This document shows, one piece after another, positions 16,824 through 25,617 of a stretch of 64,000 bases of DNA. Position 1 is the first letter of the stretch; the number at the start of each line of letters is the position of its first letter. The notes beneath the pieces were generated by a model. The model saw only the letters and a program-made list of their open reading frames with translations, was not told the DNA's origin and ran no database searches. Source of the DNA: Bifidobacterium sp. ESL0790. Its GTDB lineage: Bacteria > Actinomycetota > Actinomycetes > Actinomycetales > Bifidobacteriaceae. Position numbers and translations under genes: made by a program. The stretch spans positions 62,001 to 126,000 of the forward strand of contig NZ_CP113915.1 in assembly GCF_029395435.1 (NCBI RefSeq), read 5' to 3'.

Positions 16824-18230
16824 TTAGTACCAGTTGTGCTGCAGCCAGAACACCTTGGCGTTCGAGGGGCTGCCATAACGGCCAGCGATGTAGGCGAGGC
16901 CGGCATCCACTTGCACACCGGCATCATTGCGCCAATCGCCACCACTGGTGTAATAGAGCATCTGCGGGATCCCGTATGCGGTTGAGGAAGGATTGGCTGC
17001 GTCCCAGCGCCAGCCAGACTCGTGATTCCAAATCCAGACCAAAGCGTCATAATCCGCACCGGTCCAACCGTATTGGGCCGCCGCACCGGCTGCGTAAGCC
17101 TGAGCAGCGCCAGGCGAGGCGTGGTAAAGACCGCTGCCTGACGGTGCCGGCGGAGGCGTTGGTGCGGGTGCGGGAGCAGGTGTGGGATCCGGGGTAGGTG
17201 CAGGAGTAGAGCTTCCGCCGCCCGAGCTCGGAGCGCTCGACGAGCCGCCGCCCGTGCTGCTGGAGCCAGCGCTGCTACCAGCGTCCGCGTCGGCCTTGCC
17301 GGTATCGGCGTCCGACTTGTTCTTGTCCTTATCGTTCGAGCCGTTGTTGGACCCATTAGCGCCGCCCGCGCTGGCCGCCGCCGGCCCGGTGGCCACCACC
17401 TGGTCAAGCGCCGCCTGTGTGACGGTCTCCGACTTGAGCGTCTCGCTCTCGGCCACTCCATCGACGTAGGTCACGTCATAGACCTGCTGCTTGTTGCCGT
17501 TCTGCCCCTGCTGCTCCACCACGGTCTGCCCGGGCTGGAGTTTGGGGTCCACTACGTTGCGTGTTCCGAAGGGAATGGCGACGTTGCGCGTCTCCTCCCC
17601 ATGGGTCACGCGCTGCACGCGCAGCACGGTCTGCCCGTTGTCATCCTCGACGCTGACGCGGTCCTCCTTGCCGAGCGTGATGCTCTTGGAGTCCAGGATC
17701 GAGGCGGCCGTAAGCTTGCCGTTGGGCGCCACCGACGACTTGCCGTCGGCGATCACGGTGACGGGGCCGGCCTTGTTGATCACGAGCCCGCCGGTGAGCT
17801 GGTTGTAGACGTTGGTGATGCTGACGGTGACCTTCGTGGCGTTCTTGTCGTTCTCCTTGAAATACCCGAGCAGTTGGTCCGCGCTCGTCGCCACCGTCCA
17901 GAAGGGCACCTGCCGCCCCTCGATGTTGATAGTGGTCTGGTAGGCGCTGCGCACGGTCACCACGTCGTGGTTGGTGAGGTTCTGCGTGCCGCCTGTCGAT
18001 TGCACGAAGTCGTGGGTCTTGGTTTTGACGCCCTGCTCCTGCAGCAGCCTTGGCACGCTGTTGGCGTAAGTCGTGACGGTTTTCGTCTCGCCGTTGACCG
18101 TCAGCGCCACGCTTTTGCGCGCGGTCACCGCGAACGTCCCGACGCTGGCCAGCGCCACGGCGGCGGCGGTCACCATCACGCGAATGCGTCGCAACGTGAT
18201 GAAGTGTTGCGGTGTCCATCGACGAGCCAT
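16824..18230 (-). CDS. Secreted DUF348/G5-domain lytic transglycosylase (RpfB-like arrangement)
   Basis: 468 aa, cell-wall lytic or remodelling protein. N-terminal signal or anchor (RIRVMVTAAAVALASVGTFA). Next come DUF348-type ubiquitin-like repeats (VALTVNGETKTVTTYANSV and a second beginning about 95). A G5 domain at about 205-285 contains VQRVTHGEETRNVAIPFGT. A Gly/Ser then Pro-rich linker (about 300-370) follows. The C-terminal lysozyme-like transglycosylase domain has the catalytic Glu in IWNHESGWRWDA. RpfB of mycobacteria has the same DUF348-G5-lysozyme-fold order and also precedes ksgA, but the catalytic domain here looks like the SLT type and not classical Rpf. Start ATG at 18230 with GGGGGA 6 nt upstream. 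Confidence 0.87.
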   Translation of the reverse strand: MARRWTPQHFITLRRIRVMVTAAAVALASVGTFAVTARKSVALTVNGETKTVTTYANSVPRLLQEQGVKTKTHDFVQSTGGTQNLTNHDVVTVRSAYQTTINIEGRQVPFWTVATSADQLLGYFKENDKNATKVTVSITNVYNQLTGGLVINKAGPVTVIADGKSSVAPNGKLTAASILDSKSITLGKEDRVSVEDDNGQTVLRVQRVTHGEETRNVAIPFGTRNVVDPKLQPGQTVVEQQGQNGNKQQVYDVTYVDGVAESETLKSETVTQAALDQVVATGPAAASAGGANGSNNGSNDKDKNKSDADTGKADADAGSSAGSSSTGGGSSSAPSSGGGSSTPAPTPDPTPAPAPAPTPPPAPSGSGLYHASPGAAQAYAAGAAAQYGWTGADYDALVWIWNHESGWRWDAANPSSTAYGIPQMLYYTSGGDWRNDAGVQVDAGLAYIAGRYGSPSNAKVFWLQHNWY

Positions 18231-18479
18231 CGTGCATCCCCCAATTCAGCGATTAACGTCCGAGCAATCGCGAGCTCAGTGCTATGTTCCTAGTTCCGCA
18301 GTCTAACCGATTTTCGATAGAAATGTATTGCCGCCGCGAATTCATTGAAAAACATTCAGATTTGATGAATTATTTGGCTATCGGGCGAACCATTTCGAAG
18401 GTTTTCGGGGAGGCTTGAGAACTGGCGCGCGTCGATAATTCAGCGTAAGAAATCGGTAATCCAGCACAAGAAAGGGAAA

Positions 18480-18544
18480 GGGGCGGGATTGAAGGGGATC
18501 GTCCCGCCCCTGAAGGGCGAAGCAATTTGGGGGAGTTTCGCCCT
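18480..18544 (-). terminator. Tandem hairpins downstream of tRNA-Thr
   Basis: GGGGCGGGA / TCCCGCCCC (18480-18488, 18502-18510) and AGGGCGAA / TTCGCCCT (18514-18521, 18537-18544). On the minus strand the second stem transcribed is followed by a C/T-rich tract. They lie about 110 bp past the tRNA and probably end its transcript. They are also upstream of the lytic-enzyme gene, whose promoter must lie between 18231 and 18479. Confidence 0.55.
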
Positions 18545-18656
18545 GTCGGTGGGGCCTTGCGTTGGAAGGCGCCACTACTTACCCGAGCAAGAGTTGCATT
18601 GGTTTCCAGACGATCCATCGCGCCTGTGCGACCACCGTAGCCCCTTCGCGTCGGTG

Positions 18657-18730
18657 AGCCTCCTGTCGGGATCGAACCGACGACCTGCCGCTTACAAGGC
18701 GGCCGCTCTGGCCATCTGAGCTAAGGAGGC
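18657..18730 (-). tRNA. tRNA-Thr (anticodon UGU)
   Basis: A 74-nt cloverleaf reads on the minus strand: acceptor GCCTCCT/AGGAGGC, D-arm GCTC/GAGC, anticodon stem GCCGC/GCGGC with loop CTTGTAA (anticodon TGT), and T-arm GTCGG/CCGAC around TTCGATC. CCA is not encoded, since CACC follows the discriminator. Confidence 0.95.
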
Positions 18731-19605
18731 ATCGGCCGTTCAGGCGGGCCGGCAGCCCACGAAACGACCAAACATTAGCTCATTTTAGCATTACCGGGAG
18801 ATTGCCTCGCGGTCGGTTCGTGTGGTTCGTTGGCTGTGGTGTGAGCTGGGCTGTAGGCAGTGTTTGAGAGGGTGCGTCGGGGGTTGCGCCGCGTTCGTGC
18901 GCTGCGTTAGGCCGTTCGGGGGATACTGGTGAAATGGCGATAGGGCTTCAGCCGGATGGCCCACGAGTTTCTTCGCGCAACGGGTGCGCGTTGGCTGCGG
19001 CGTAATAGGTCGCTATGCGTGCGCGCCGCCGGCAAAACATCGGACGTTTACGAAAATTGGTCATATCATCGGATTTGTCTATTTGAAAATCGTCGCGAAC
19101 TGCAGATAGCGAGCTCTGTAATTGTCATACAATGAGAGTTTTTAATAATTGTATATAATATTCACTAGTGGCATACAGGCATCGGATCAAGCTAGCGTAA
19201 CAATGAATTGAAACCGCGCCCCGGGCGAGCCGCGTAATTGTAAATAAAGCCCATTGCTTGTGGAATTCCGACCGCAGCCAAGCGGAGCAAGTGAAATTAC
19301 GGGGATATCTTTCGTGATGTGTGTAATTATGTATACAAGCACAAAAATTCTGTCAGTTTTGTTGCGTTTTACGCAAAGTCGCTTCAACGGACGTTATACA
19401 CGGCGACAAAATGGCCTTATTTTGGTATAGTAAATATGGACACAGGGTAGCTATCAGTTCATGTCATACGACAGATTCTATAGTTATGTTGTATATTGAA
19501 GGTTTAAGATGTGATACGTAGAAGGGTCGAGCAAGTTCCTTTCTACGTATTGCTTTGTGTAGGCGGTCCCTGCTGCGGGGAGATGCTGAGCCTGAAAGGG
19601 GAGAG
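18731..19605. other. Non-coding AT-rich region upstream of the DsbA-like gene
   Basis: About 870 bp. The part from 19030 to 19510 is far more AT-rich than the genes and includes TATAATATT-like promoter sequence near 19153. Short open frames here lack ribosome binding sites and protein-like composition. No RNA gene is recognised. Confidence 0.5.
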
Positions 19606-20589
19606 ATGGCACGGCATGACAAACGGTACCTGCCGAACGAAGCGCAACCTGACGCGTTTGGCTATGACGCCGGTTATTTGTTGCTGCAGGCGCACAAGGA
19701 ACAAGAGGAAAAGGAGCGCAGGCAGCGCCACATCGTTGGTTTTGTGGCGATTGTCCTCGTGGTCGTCCTCGTCGCCGTGATTGGCATGGTCAGCTACAAG
19801 TCGATCCGCAAGCGCAGCCTTGCCCAAAGCGTCACCGTCGACCAGGCCTACCAGAGCCTCCAACAGGTGAAGGTGAAGCCGAAATACTCCGACGACAAGG
19901 GCGGCATCATGTTCTCCCACCTGGGTTACGGCAAGGCCGAGCCCAACGCGCCCACCCTCGAGATCTACACCGACCCGATGTGCCCGGGCTGCGCCGTGCT
20001 GCACCAGCAGATGGACGAGACGTTCCGCTCGATGCTCGACGCCGGCCAGGTCAACATGTCGGTGCATCCCGTCACCTTCCTCGACGCCAGCTCCACCGAC
20101 GAATATTCCACGCGAGCCTCGGGCGCCGTCGCCTACATTTCCAGCCACGACCCCAACCCGGACCACCTGCTCGACTTCCTCACCAACATCCATTCCGAGG
20201 ACTTCCAACCGCTCGAGAACCAGGACTACCAGCCCGTGAGCAACGACAAGCTCCAGCAGCAGGCTGTGAACGCGGGGGTGCCGCAGGACATCGCGAGCAA
20301 GGCGTTCGGCGGGGAATACAAGCCCTGGCTGCAGGCGGTGGCGCAATACACGCTGCGCCGCAACGAGCTGAAGAACACGACCGGCGAGTTCAAGGGCAAG
20401 ACCACCACGCCGCTCGTGCTCATCAACGGCGCGATGATGGACATCTCCGCCATCTCCGATCAAGGGTTCACCTACAAGCAGGCCATTCTGCAGGCGATTG
20501 GGCTCACCAACGACGAGGTGGGTGTGGTCGGCGTCCAGCCTGAGATTGGCTCCAACGGCCAGCCCAAGTACCCGAAGCAGACTGCGTAG
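19606..20589 (+). CDS. Membrane-anchored DsbA-family thioredoxin (paralogue 1)
   Basis: 327 aa. A charged cytosolic segment (1-42) precedes one membrane span (43-63, IVGFVAIVLVVVLVAVIGMV) and an external thioredoxin_4/DsbA-like domain with the CPGC active site at 126-129 (TDPMCPGC) and a cis-proline strand KTTTPLVLING near 268. Such proteins oxidise or reduce disulfides in exported proteins. ATG at 19606 has AGGGGAG just upstream; an in-frame start 17 codons earlier has no such site. Its stop codon is one base from the first unit of the 62-bp repeat array. A paralogue lies on the opposite strand beyond the array. Confidence 0.88.
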   Translation: MARHDKRYLPNEAQPDAFGYDAGYLLLQAHKEQEEKERRQRHIVGFVAIVLVVVLVAVIGMVSYKSIRKRSLAQSVTVDQAYQSLQQVKVKPKYSDDKGGIMFSHLGYGKAEPNAPTLEIYTDPMCPGCAVLHQQMDETFRSMLDAGQVNMSVHPVTFLDASSTDEYSTRASGAVAYISSHDPNPDHLLDFLTNIHSEDFQPLENQDYQPVSNDKLQQQAVNAGVPQDIASKAFGGEYKPWLQAVAQYTLRRNELKNTTGEFKGKTTTPLVLINGAMMDISAISDQGFTYKQAILQAIGLTNDEVGVVGVQPEIGSNGQPKYPKQTA

Positions 20590-20590
20590 G

Positions 20591-21137
20591 TTGCGTTTGT
20601 GACGCCAATCGTAGGGTTTGCGTCGCATCTGCAATGTGTGGGTCGGCGTGTGTTGCGTTTGTGACGCCAACTGTGCGTTTTGCGTCGCATCTGCCATGTG
20701 GGTGCGTGCCGGGTTGCGTTTGTGACGCAGGTTCTGTGTTTTGCGTCGCGTTTGCAGCGTGGGTCCGCGTCAGGTTGCGTTTGTGACGATAACTGTACGT
20801 TTTGCGTCGCATTTGCAATTTGGATTCACGCCAGGTTGCGTTTGTGACGCTAATCCTGGGTTTCGCGTCGCAAACGTAACGATTGAAGGTAGTGGTGCTG
20901 CGTTCGTGACGATTGTCGCAGGGTTGGTGCCATTTTTGAGTTCGTGGTCCATTCTCGCTTGTGCGCCTATTGCATTTGTGACGGTGACTGAGCGTTTTGC
21001 GTCGCAAATGCAATGGTTGGAGGCCTGGATGTTGCGTTTGTGACGGTAATGGTGTGTTTTGCGTCGCGTTTGCAACATGTGGGGATGCGCGTGTTGCGTT
21101 TGTGACGCTAATCGTGGGTTTTGGGTCACAAATGCAA
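20591..21137. repeat. Nine-unit, about 62-bp palindromic tandem repeat array
   Basis: Each unit has a left arm TTGCGTTTGTGACGC and a right arm like GCGTCGCAWWTGCAA, dyad-related and 14-15 nt apart, then an 18-nt linker. Left arms start at 20591, 20653, 20714, 20775, 20836, 20898 (degenerate), 20970, 21032 and 21094, so spacings are 62, 61, 61, 61, 62, 72, 62 and 62. Arms are conserved while loops and linkers vary. The unit length is not a multiple of three, so it is not coding. It lies between convergent DsbA-like genes. Spacing and palindromic arms do not fit CRISPR. Confidence 0.9.
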
Positions 21138-21409
21138 TGGGGCCTATTGCTGACTGGTGCCTAAGCGATAGGAAACGTGCAGGGGCTGGGGCAGCTGAGA
21201 CGAGAAACGGGATTGGCGAGGCTTCGGTATGGCCCCGGCAATCCCGTTTATGTATTTGCCAGACAGCCCCGAAATCCCGAAGACAATCGGCCGCTAGTTC
21301 ATGGAGCGTATAGCCTGTGGACTTAGGGAGTCCGGCAAACCCGCGAACTCAGCGAATCCGCAGGCCTGCTGCTTAGCTGCTTAGCTGCCCAGCCTCGAAA
21401 TCCCCGCAA

Positions 21410-22381
21410 TCAGTCGAGCGAGTTCGGCTGGCCCTTCGCGCCGATGGACGGCATCTTGCCATCCTGCCCCACCTGCGCCTCGGAGAGCCCGAGCTCCTTG
21501 AGCAACGCCGCCTTCTGCGTCATCCCCAGGTCGTTGAGCTTGGCCATGTCCATCACCCTGCCGTTGACCGTGACCACCGGCGAGCTGAAGCTGCCCTTGT
21601 TCTGCCCGGACGGCGTCGCCAGCTCGGTGCGCTTGATCGTGTAGTTGTTGGCGGCAGTGATCCACTTGTCGTAGGTCTTGCTGAACGCCTTGTTGGCGAT
21701 GGACTGCGGCACGCCGGCCTTGAGCGCCTGCGCCTTGATCTGCTCGTTGCTGGTCGGCTGGTATTCCGCGCCTTCCTTGGGCTGGTAGCCCTGCTCGTAG
21801 ATGTTGGCGACGAAGCCCATCACCTGCGAGGTATCGGAATCGTGGCTGGCGACGTAGGTGATCGCGTTCGAGGCGCGCGTGGAGTACTGGTCGGTGGAGT
21901 CCTGATCGAGGAAGTTGAGGAAGTGGTAGACCAGGTTGATCTGCCCGGCGTTCACCATCTTCGAGAGGTCGCTGTCGATCTGGCGGTGCAGCGAGCCGCA
22001 GCCGGGGCACAGCGGATCCATGTAGATCTCGACGGTCGGCGCGCCGTCGACCTTCTTGTTCATGCCGTCTTTGGAGATGAGAAACCCGGCCTGGTCGGTG
22101 ACGTTGTTGGGCCGCGGCTTGGTGCTTTGCAGCGTGGAGTAGAGGGAGGTGGAGCTCACCTTGCGCTCCGCGTTGCTTTTGGAGATCTGATGGAAGGTGA
22201 CCGCGCCGATGATGGCGATGAGCGCCACGATGATGATGACGACGATGACGCCGATCGTGGTCTGCTGCTGGCGCTCGCGTGCCAGTTGCTCCTCGCGCGC
22301 CTTTTGCGCGGCGGCCTCGGCGGCGCGGCGGTTGGCCCGCGTCTGGCGTTTGCGGCTCTGTTTGGTGTTGGGCTGTGCCAT
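21410..22381 (-). CDS. Membrane-anchored DsbA-family thioredoxin (paralogue 2)
   Basis: 323 aa, same architecture as the plus-strand paralogue at 19606-20589. A Lys/Arg/Ala-rich, probably helical cytosolic segment (1-41) precedes one membrane span (42-62) and an external DsbA-like domain with CPGC at 125-128 (MDPLCPGC), and SSPVVTVNG as the cis-proline strand. Expected role is thiol-disulfide exchange with secreted or envelope proteins. ATG at 22381 follows AAAGGGATAGC. The two paralogues face each other across the palindromic array, which suggests an old inverted duplication or shared regulation. The bases between the array end and this stop show nothing else. Confidence 0.88.
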   Translation of the reverse strand: MAQPNTKQSRKRQTRANRRAAEAAAQKAREEQLARERQQQTTIGVIVVIIIVALIAIIGAVTFHQISKSNAERKVSSTSLYSTLQSTKPRPNNVTDQAGFLISKDGMNKKVDGAPTVEIYMDPLCPGCGSLHRQIDSDLSKMVNAGQINLVYHFLNFLDQDSTDQYSTRASNAITYVASHDSDTSQVMGFVANIYEQGYQPKEGAEYQPTSNEQIKAQALKAGVPQSIANKAFSKTYDKWITAANNYTIKRTELATPSGQNKGSFSSPVVTVNGRVMDMAKLNDLGMTQKAALLKELGLSEAQVGQDGKMPSIGAKGQPNSLD

Positions 22382-22747
22382 GCTATCCCTTTTCCATCAT
22401 GTTGAAAGACGTTTGCAAATATTCATGCACTGTTCGCCATGATAGCGTGTGCGAGAGAATTTGTGATTGTCCCTTTCGCGTCATAATGCGGTTTTGCTCA
22501 CATCGTTTATGGGTTGCCGAATTCCTGCTTGCTGGCGGCGTTGCCATTGCGATTATTCGGGATCAGGATGGTCGCATGGGCGCGTTTGTCGTATGCCGGA
22601 GCGCCTTTGTTTTTGCGCTGTCAAACGAATTTGCCGTTAGATAAGTCGGATAATAAGTCGGATAAAGGGTTGCGTGGCTTTTGGCTTGATTATCTGTTTG
22701 CGGTTTGTGTGGCCTTCGCAGTTTACGCGGTTCATGAACTCGTGCGC
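22382..22747. other. Intergenic region with a 12-bp tandem duplication
   Basis: No gene is supported. The sequence ATAAGTCGGATA occurs twice head-to-tail at 22641-22664, just past the kinase gene and upstream of the second DsbA-like gene. It may be a regulator site or a chance duplication. Confidence 0.35.
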
Positions 22748-25198
22748 TCACATCTGCGGGGTGGGCAGCGGGGTGAAGTCGATCTGGCGGCCTTGCGCCA
22801 GCAGGGCGATCGCGGCGGCGATGACCACGGCCCAAATGATGAGCATGACCCAGCGGCGCGCTTTCCATTTCAGGTGCGGTTTCGAGGTCCCTTTGCCATC
22901 GCCCAGCGCTTCGTCCGATTCATCCAGTTCGGCATCGTCGGCCTCGCCCAGTTGCGCCGGGCCCGGATTTTGCGCGTCAATCGCCGTCGCACCGTCGTCG
23001 GTCGCGCCTCGTTTCGCGCCCCACAGCGTCCCCATGCCGATTTGTATGATGGTCGGCCGGGCCGCGAAAACTGTGAGAATCCAAGCGAAAAGCGCGAAGG
23101 CCGACTCCATCACCCCGCTCCACGTGGGCCCGAGCGCGGCGGGCATCGCGATCATGAAGTTCCAGTTGCCGATGGTCCAAAGGGTGTCGACGGTCGGCAG
23201 CCCCGACACCACGTCGACGATGATGGGCACCATCCATGCGATCGCTATTATCATCAGTGCCCTGGGAACGGTGAAAATCAGCGCCTTGAGCACATGCCAC
23301 GGCAGGCCGATCACGCGCAGGGCCGTGTCGCGCTTCTTGCGCACACCGCCGCGCTTCTGCTCGCGCCGCAGTTGGGCCAGCTCGCTATAGCCGATGGAAA
23401 GCAGAATCCAGACCAGCGCGACCATCGCGATCGTGGTGATGGTGGGTTGCGGCGCGGCGAGCAGGGTGAAGGGCACGGCGAGCAGCCACAGGGGCAGCGT
23501 GGAGCGTGAGATGATCGCCCGCCAGCGCACGTCCGCCGGATTCGGCGCGATGGGGTAGGCCGTGGCCATCGACGGCAGTTGCAGCGCCGACGGTGCCACC
23601 GCCGGGCTAGGGTCGGTGCCAGGTGCGGGCATGGGTTGTGGCTGTTGCCGTTGCTGGTACTGCCAGTAGGCCTCGCCCTCGTTCGTGCCCCGCAGCGCCG
23701 GTCTGCCCGCCTGCACCACGTTGTGGCCGAGCGCCGGGAATGCCTGTGTCAGTGTCTCCGGCGGCTGTATCGCCATCGTTTGCTCGCTTGGAGCGTCGGG
23801 GTTGCCGGTGTCCGCCGCGTTGGCCGTCATCGTGCGCGTGGCGAGCGGCCGCGTGGCCTGCGGTCGTACGGCATCGCGGCTCCCGTTGTTGGCGAGTACC
23901 TCGGTGGCGGAAGTGTCGCCTGAGTCCGCCTTCGTCTGGAGGATCTGCGTCATCGCCTCTTGGCCGGACTTGTCATCGCGCCACAACGTGCGCGGGTTCG
24001 AAGAGCTGGTCGATTCCTCCGAGTCCGATGCTTGATTGTTCCGCGCCGGAGGTGGGGGAGCGGAAGCCGCCATGCCGCCCGATCTAAAAGGGTGCATCGC
24101 CCCCTGGCCATTGCTGTTGTCTCCAGCGGTGCCGTTTTCGTTTCCGTCGGCGCCATTATTCCCGGCGTCCCCAGATGTCCCGGAAGCCCCGCCAAACGCG
24201 CCCATATCCATATCGTCGTCGAAGTCCTCGTCCCCCTGTGAGAACGGGTTCAGCGAATCCAGCGTGATCGCCTCCAGCAGCGCCTCGGGTGTGCAGCGCC
24301 GCGCCGGGTCGGGGTTGAGCGCCGCCCGGAACGCCTCAAGCGTGCGCGCCGGCAGCCCCGCGAGATCCGCGCTCCCGCTCGCCTCGCGCTCGAGCACGGC
24401 CATCATGGGCTTGGAGCCGAACACAGGCCGTCCGGTGGCCGCGAACGCGAGCACGCTGGCCAGCGACCACCAGTCCGTGGCCTCGCTGCTCTCCGCTCCG
24501 TCGATGATCTCGGGGGCGATGAACCCGGGCGTGCCCATCACCAGCCCGGTGCGCGTCACATGGCTTTCGCCCGCGCTCATGGCGATGCCGAAGTCCACCA
24601 AAACGGGCCCGGCGGCCGAGACCATGATGTTGGTCGGCTTGATGTCGCGGTGAATCACCCCCTGGGCGTGCACCGCCCGCACCGCCTCGATGAGCTTTCG
24701 CGCGAGCCGTTCGAGGTCCTCGCCCTCGTAGCGCCCGTTCGCCGCCACGTCGTCGCGCAGGTTGCGCCCCTCGATGAGCTCGGTGACGATGAAGGCCAGC
24801 GAGTCGTCGAGCTCCATATCCACGATCTCGCAGACCCCGGGGTGCTTCACACGGCGCAGGGCCATGGCTTCGCGGCGCAGGCGCTCGCGCGCGGTGACGT
24901 GTGGGTTGTGGCTGTGATGGTGGTGCGAGGGCTCGCCGTCAGGTTCAAGAACTTCGGTCGCGTTTTGTGCGTCGGCTGCGGCGTCTGTTCCGGCGTCCTC
25001 GCCGTCTCCGTCAGCCTCCTCCCCCTCGTCCTTGAGCGAGTCGCGCAGGATCTTCATGGCGTAGACCTGCCCGCCGTCGTCCTTCACGCGCCAGACCGAC
25101 CCCATGGCTCCGCCTCCGAGCCGCGATATCAGCGTGTATCCGCCGACAATCTGCCCAGGTTCCAAGTCCAACGCGTTCAAATCGCTCATGTTCCCCAT
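22748..25198 (-). CDS. Membrane serine/threonine protein kinase
   Basis: 816 aa. The kinase domain spans about 19-310: glycine loop LGGGAMGSV (27-35), Lys49 in AMKIL, Glu110, HRDIKPTN (183-190), DFG (202-204), and GTPGFIAPE in the activation segment. All catalytic residues are present. Odd is a 45-residue acidic insert with HHHHSHNPH between the lysine strand and helix C (about 55-100). A Ser/Asn/Ala-rich linker (about 330-560) leads to four C-terminal membrane spans with a short tail. There are no PASTA repeats, so it is not the PknB type. ATG at 25198, or at 25189 (GGGG three bases upstream). Possible targets include the envelope proteins nearby, but that is conjecture. Confidence 0.92.
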   Translation of the reverse strand: MGNMSDLNALDLEPGQIVGGYTLISRLGGGAMGSVWRVKDDGGQVYAMKILRDSLKDEGEEADGDGEDAGTDAAADAQNATEVLEPDGEPSHHHHSHNPHVTARERLRREAMALRRVKHPGVCEIVDMELDDSLAFIVTELIEGRNLRDDVAANGRYEGEDLERLARKLIEAVRAVHAQGVIHRDIKPTNIMVSAAGPVLVDFGIAMSAGESHVTRTGLVMGTPGFIAPEIIDGAESSEATDWWSLASVLAFAATGRPVFGSKPMMAVLEREASGSADLAGLPARTLEAFRAALNPDPARRCTPEALLEAITLDSLNPFSQGDEDFDDDMDMGAFGGASGTSGDAGNNGADGNENGTAGDNSNGQGAMHPFRSGGMAASAPPPPARNNQASDSEESTSSSNPRTLWRDDKSGQEAMTQILQTKADSGDTSATEVLANNGSRDAVRPQATRPLATRTMTANAADTGNPDAPSEQTMAIQPPETLTQAFPALGHNVVQAGRPALRGTNEGEAYWQYQQRQQPQPMPAPGTDPSPAVAPSALQLPSMATAYPIAPNPADVRWRAIISRSTLPLWLLAVPFTLLAAPQPTITTIAMVALVWILLSIGYSELAQLRREQKRGGVRKKRDTALRVIGLPWHVLKALIFTVPRALMIIAIAWMVPIIVDVVSGLPTVDTLWTIGNWNFMIAMPAALGPTWSGVMESAFALFAWILTVFAARPTIIQIGMGTLWGAKRGATDDGATAIDAQNPGPAQLGEADDAELDESDEALGDGKGTSKPHLKWKARRWVMLIIWAVVIAAAIALLAQGRQIDFTPLPTPQM

Positions 25199-25617
25199 AC
25201 TACCGAGGTCGCCGCATCTGATGGAGATTGTCGCGTCGGATTGAGTTGGAGTGGATGATGTTGGGCCTGCCGGCGTCGGCTTCGCGGTGGTTTAATAGGG
25301 TCGAGGTTGCGGTATCGCGGTTGAATATACATATGACTTAAATGTATTTAAAAGAAGTTGTGAATTATCGATAAAACGTAAAGCGTGTTGTTTTTATTTG
25401 ATTTTGTATATTATTTCAAAGCTTTGAATCGTTGGTATGAAGGGTGTTTATATAAGTTCTTCGTGTATTTTTTATTGCATGATTGTTTGTGGAATTTGTT
25501 GACTTTCGTACGATTTTTAGGTTGATTTAGGTGTTTTTATTCTCCTGTAATGCTATTCTGGTGGGCAGTTACTGTCAGTTTGTATGGCTTATGCATCAAA
25601 TGGGGGTCGAGTTTAGC
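25199..25617. other. AT-rich promoter region of the surface-protein gene
   Basis: About 420 bp between the divergent kinase and surface-protein genes. 25320-25560 is strongly AT-rich, unlike the flanking genes, and probably holds the surface-protein promoter. No gene or defined operator is seen. Confidence 0.4.

Noticed and set aside
18231..18480. c-di-AMP (ydaO-type) riboswitch upstream of the G5 lytic enzyme
   Set aside because: Looked for because rpf genes of other actinobacteria have one; the conserved core is not recognisable here.
19543..21129. Long open frames on the minus strand and short plus frames over the repeat array and the DsbA-like gene
   Set aside because: They arise from the repeat pattern and from reading a high-GC gene backwards. 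Products are Arg/His/Thr-rich low complexity and have no ribosome binding sites.
20591..21137. CRISPR array
   Set aside because: Units are internally palindromic over 44 bp with short variable loops and linkers, there are no spacers of uniform 30-40 bp between identical repeats, and no cas genes are nearby.
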